The position numbers and the translations under genes are program-made. A stretch of DNA of 5,659 nt, taken from an uncultured cyanobacterium. GTDB lineage: Bacteria > Cyanobacteriota > Vampirovibrionia > Gastranaerophilales > Gastranaerophilaceae. Shown in pieces: positions 5,363-5,659 of the stretch; position 1 is the first letter of the stretch; each line of letters begins with the position of its first letter. The stretch is taken from the NCBI GenBank assembly GCA_945836835.1, contig CAMAML010000097.1, positions 1 to 5,659 of the forward strand, in the 5' to 3' direction. A model generated the notes under the pieces. It saw only the letters and a list, made by a program, of their open reading frames with translations. It had not been told where the DNA came from and ran no database searches.

Positions 5363-5659
5363 TATTCGCTTTGAGAAGTGACTAAGTGTGGCTTCGCGGC
5401 GGCGTTAAACGAGCCTCCTTATTTTGCTGCAAGACTTTGTCTTTTCGCAACACCCTCCGCACACTGTATAGTAGGGACCTCCGCTTCGACCATTGTGGGC
5501 ATGTGTAAGTATAGAACAGAAATGTTGTCGGTATCCTCGAAGCATGAAGAACCTTGTGTCCCATTCGTCTCACATCCGGGGATTATGCGGCGAGTAGCCT
5601 TAAAGCCTTGTTACCATTGAGCTTTATGCCCGAATGTAGTGCATTGTGTCAATCGCATT
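5363..5659. other. Apparently non-coding tail with a degenerate short repeat
   Basis: Nearly 300 bases with no gene I can support. Short frames are open on both strands (a 80-codon frame from GTG 5378 on +, 63 codons from 5573 on -, and a startless frame ending at 5419 on -). None has a good start with a ribosome binding site or a recognisable domain. No strong terminator for the TPR gene is visible; AAGAC-TTT-GTCTT at 5432-5444 is only a 5-bp stem. The distal part contains the repeat copy at 5537-5601. It may be a decayed leader of another prepilin-type gene or a dispersed non-coding element. Confidence 0.5.
5537..5601 (-). repeat. Short repeat copy 2, outside any gene
   Basis: Bases 5537-5571 match 3276-3309 at 29 of 35 positions with a one-base gap. 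After a 21-base stretch absent from the other copy, AGTAGCCTT at 5593-5601 recurs in the same order and orientation. Here no pilin signal follows on the minus strand. The GTAGCC/GGCTAC palindrome of copy 1 is degraded to one arm. One frame still reads GHKVLHAS, similar to GHKVHHAS of the prepilin leader. Confidence 0.5.

Noticed and set aside
5378..5620. 80-codon + frame from GTG 5378 and 63-codon minus frame 5382-5573
   Set aside because: They overlap almost completely on opposite strands, have weak starts and no domain; the minus frame contains GHKVLHAS, best explained by the short repeat.
1..5659. CRISPR array, tRNA, rRNA, insertion sequence, reverse transcriptase or toxin-antitoxin pair
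   Set aside because: No regularly spaced repeats, no tRNA-like cloverleaf, no transposase or reverse transcriptase motifs were found. The XRE protein has no small toxin-like partner beside it.

Overview
This 5.66 kb bacterial window holds six protein-coding genes in three blocks. The best taxonomic guess is a gut Vampirovibrionia/Melainabacteria (Gastranaerophilales-like) genome. The guess rests on the style of the prepilin-like protein: the GFTLAEVLITLG N-terminus, an internal DINGAKGPNKIG segment, and a lectin-like tail ending in LCVGD. It is an inference from remembered family style, not from a search. Other prepilin-rich phyla such as Elusimicrobiota remain possible.

Block 1 (1-2159, + strand) is a housekeeping run: the 3' part of adk (adenylate kinase), map (type I methionine aminopeptidase, overlapping adk by 8 nt) and an unrecognised 208-aa protein. 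It ends at a strong intrinsic terminator. adk-map is the usual tail of the secY ribosomal-protein operon, so secY probably lies just upstream of the window. The infA that often follows map is absent here.

Block 2 (2158-3694) is an accessory island. A 400-aa prepilin-like protein with a DUF1566/C-type-lectin-like C-terminus lies on the minus strand, convergent with block 1. A 79-aa XRE-type regulator is transcribed divergently from it. Their shared 94-bp region carries a perfect palindrome, an overlapping alternative hairpin and a consensus -10, which makes it a good candidate control region for both genes. The last 40 codons of the prepilin gene resemble the variable region of a diversity-generating retroelement (DGR) target. 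No reverse transcriptase, accessory protein or template repeat is visible in the window.

Block 3 (3695-5362, + strand) is one gene for a 505-aa soluble protein. It has a disordered Q/N/S-rich N-terminus, a central helical segment and about six C-terminal TPR-like repeats. A TTGACA promoter and two perfect 8-bp inverted repeats lie in its 5' leader.

The last 297 bases (5363-5659) hold no convincing gene. They contain a degenerate second copy of a short sequence that also lies inside the leader-coding part of the prepilin gene. This suggests a small dispersed repeat that, in one place, has become part of a coding sequence.
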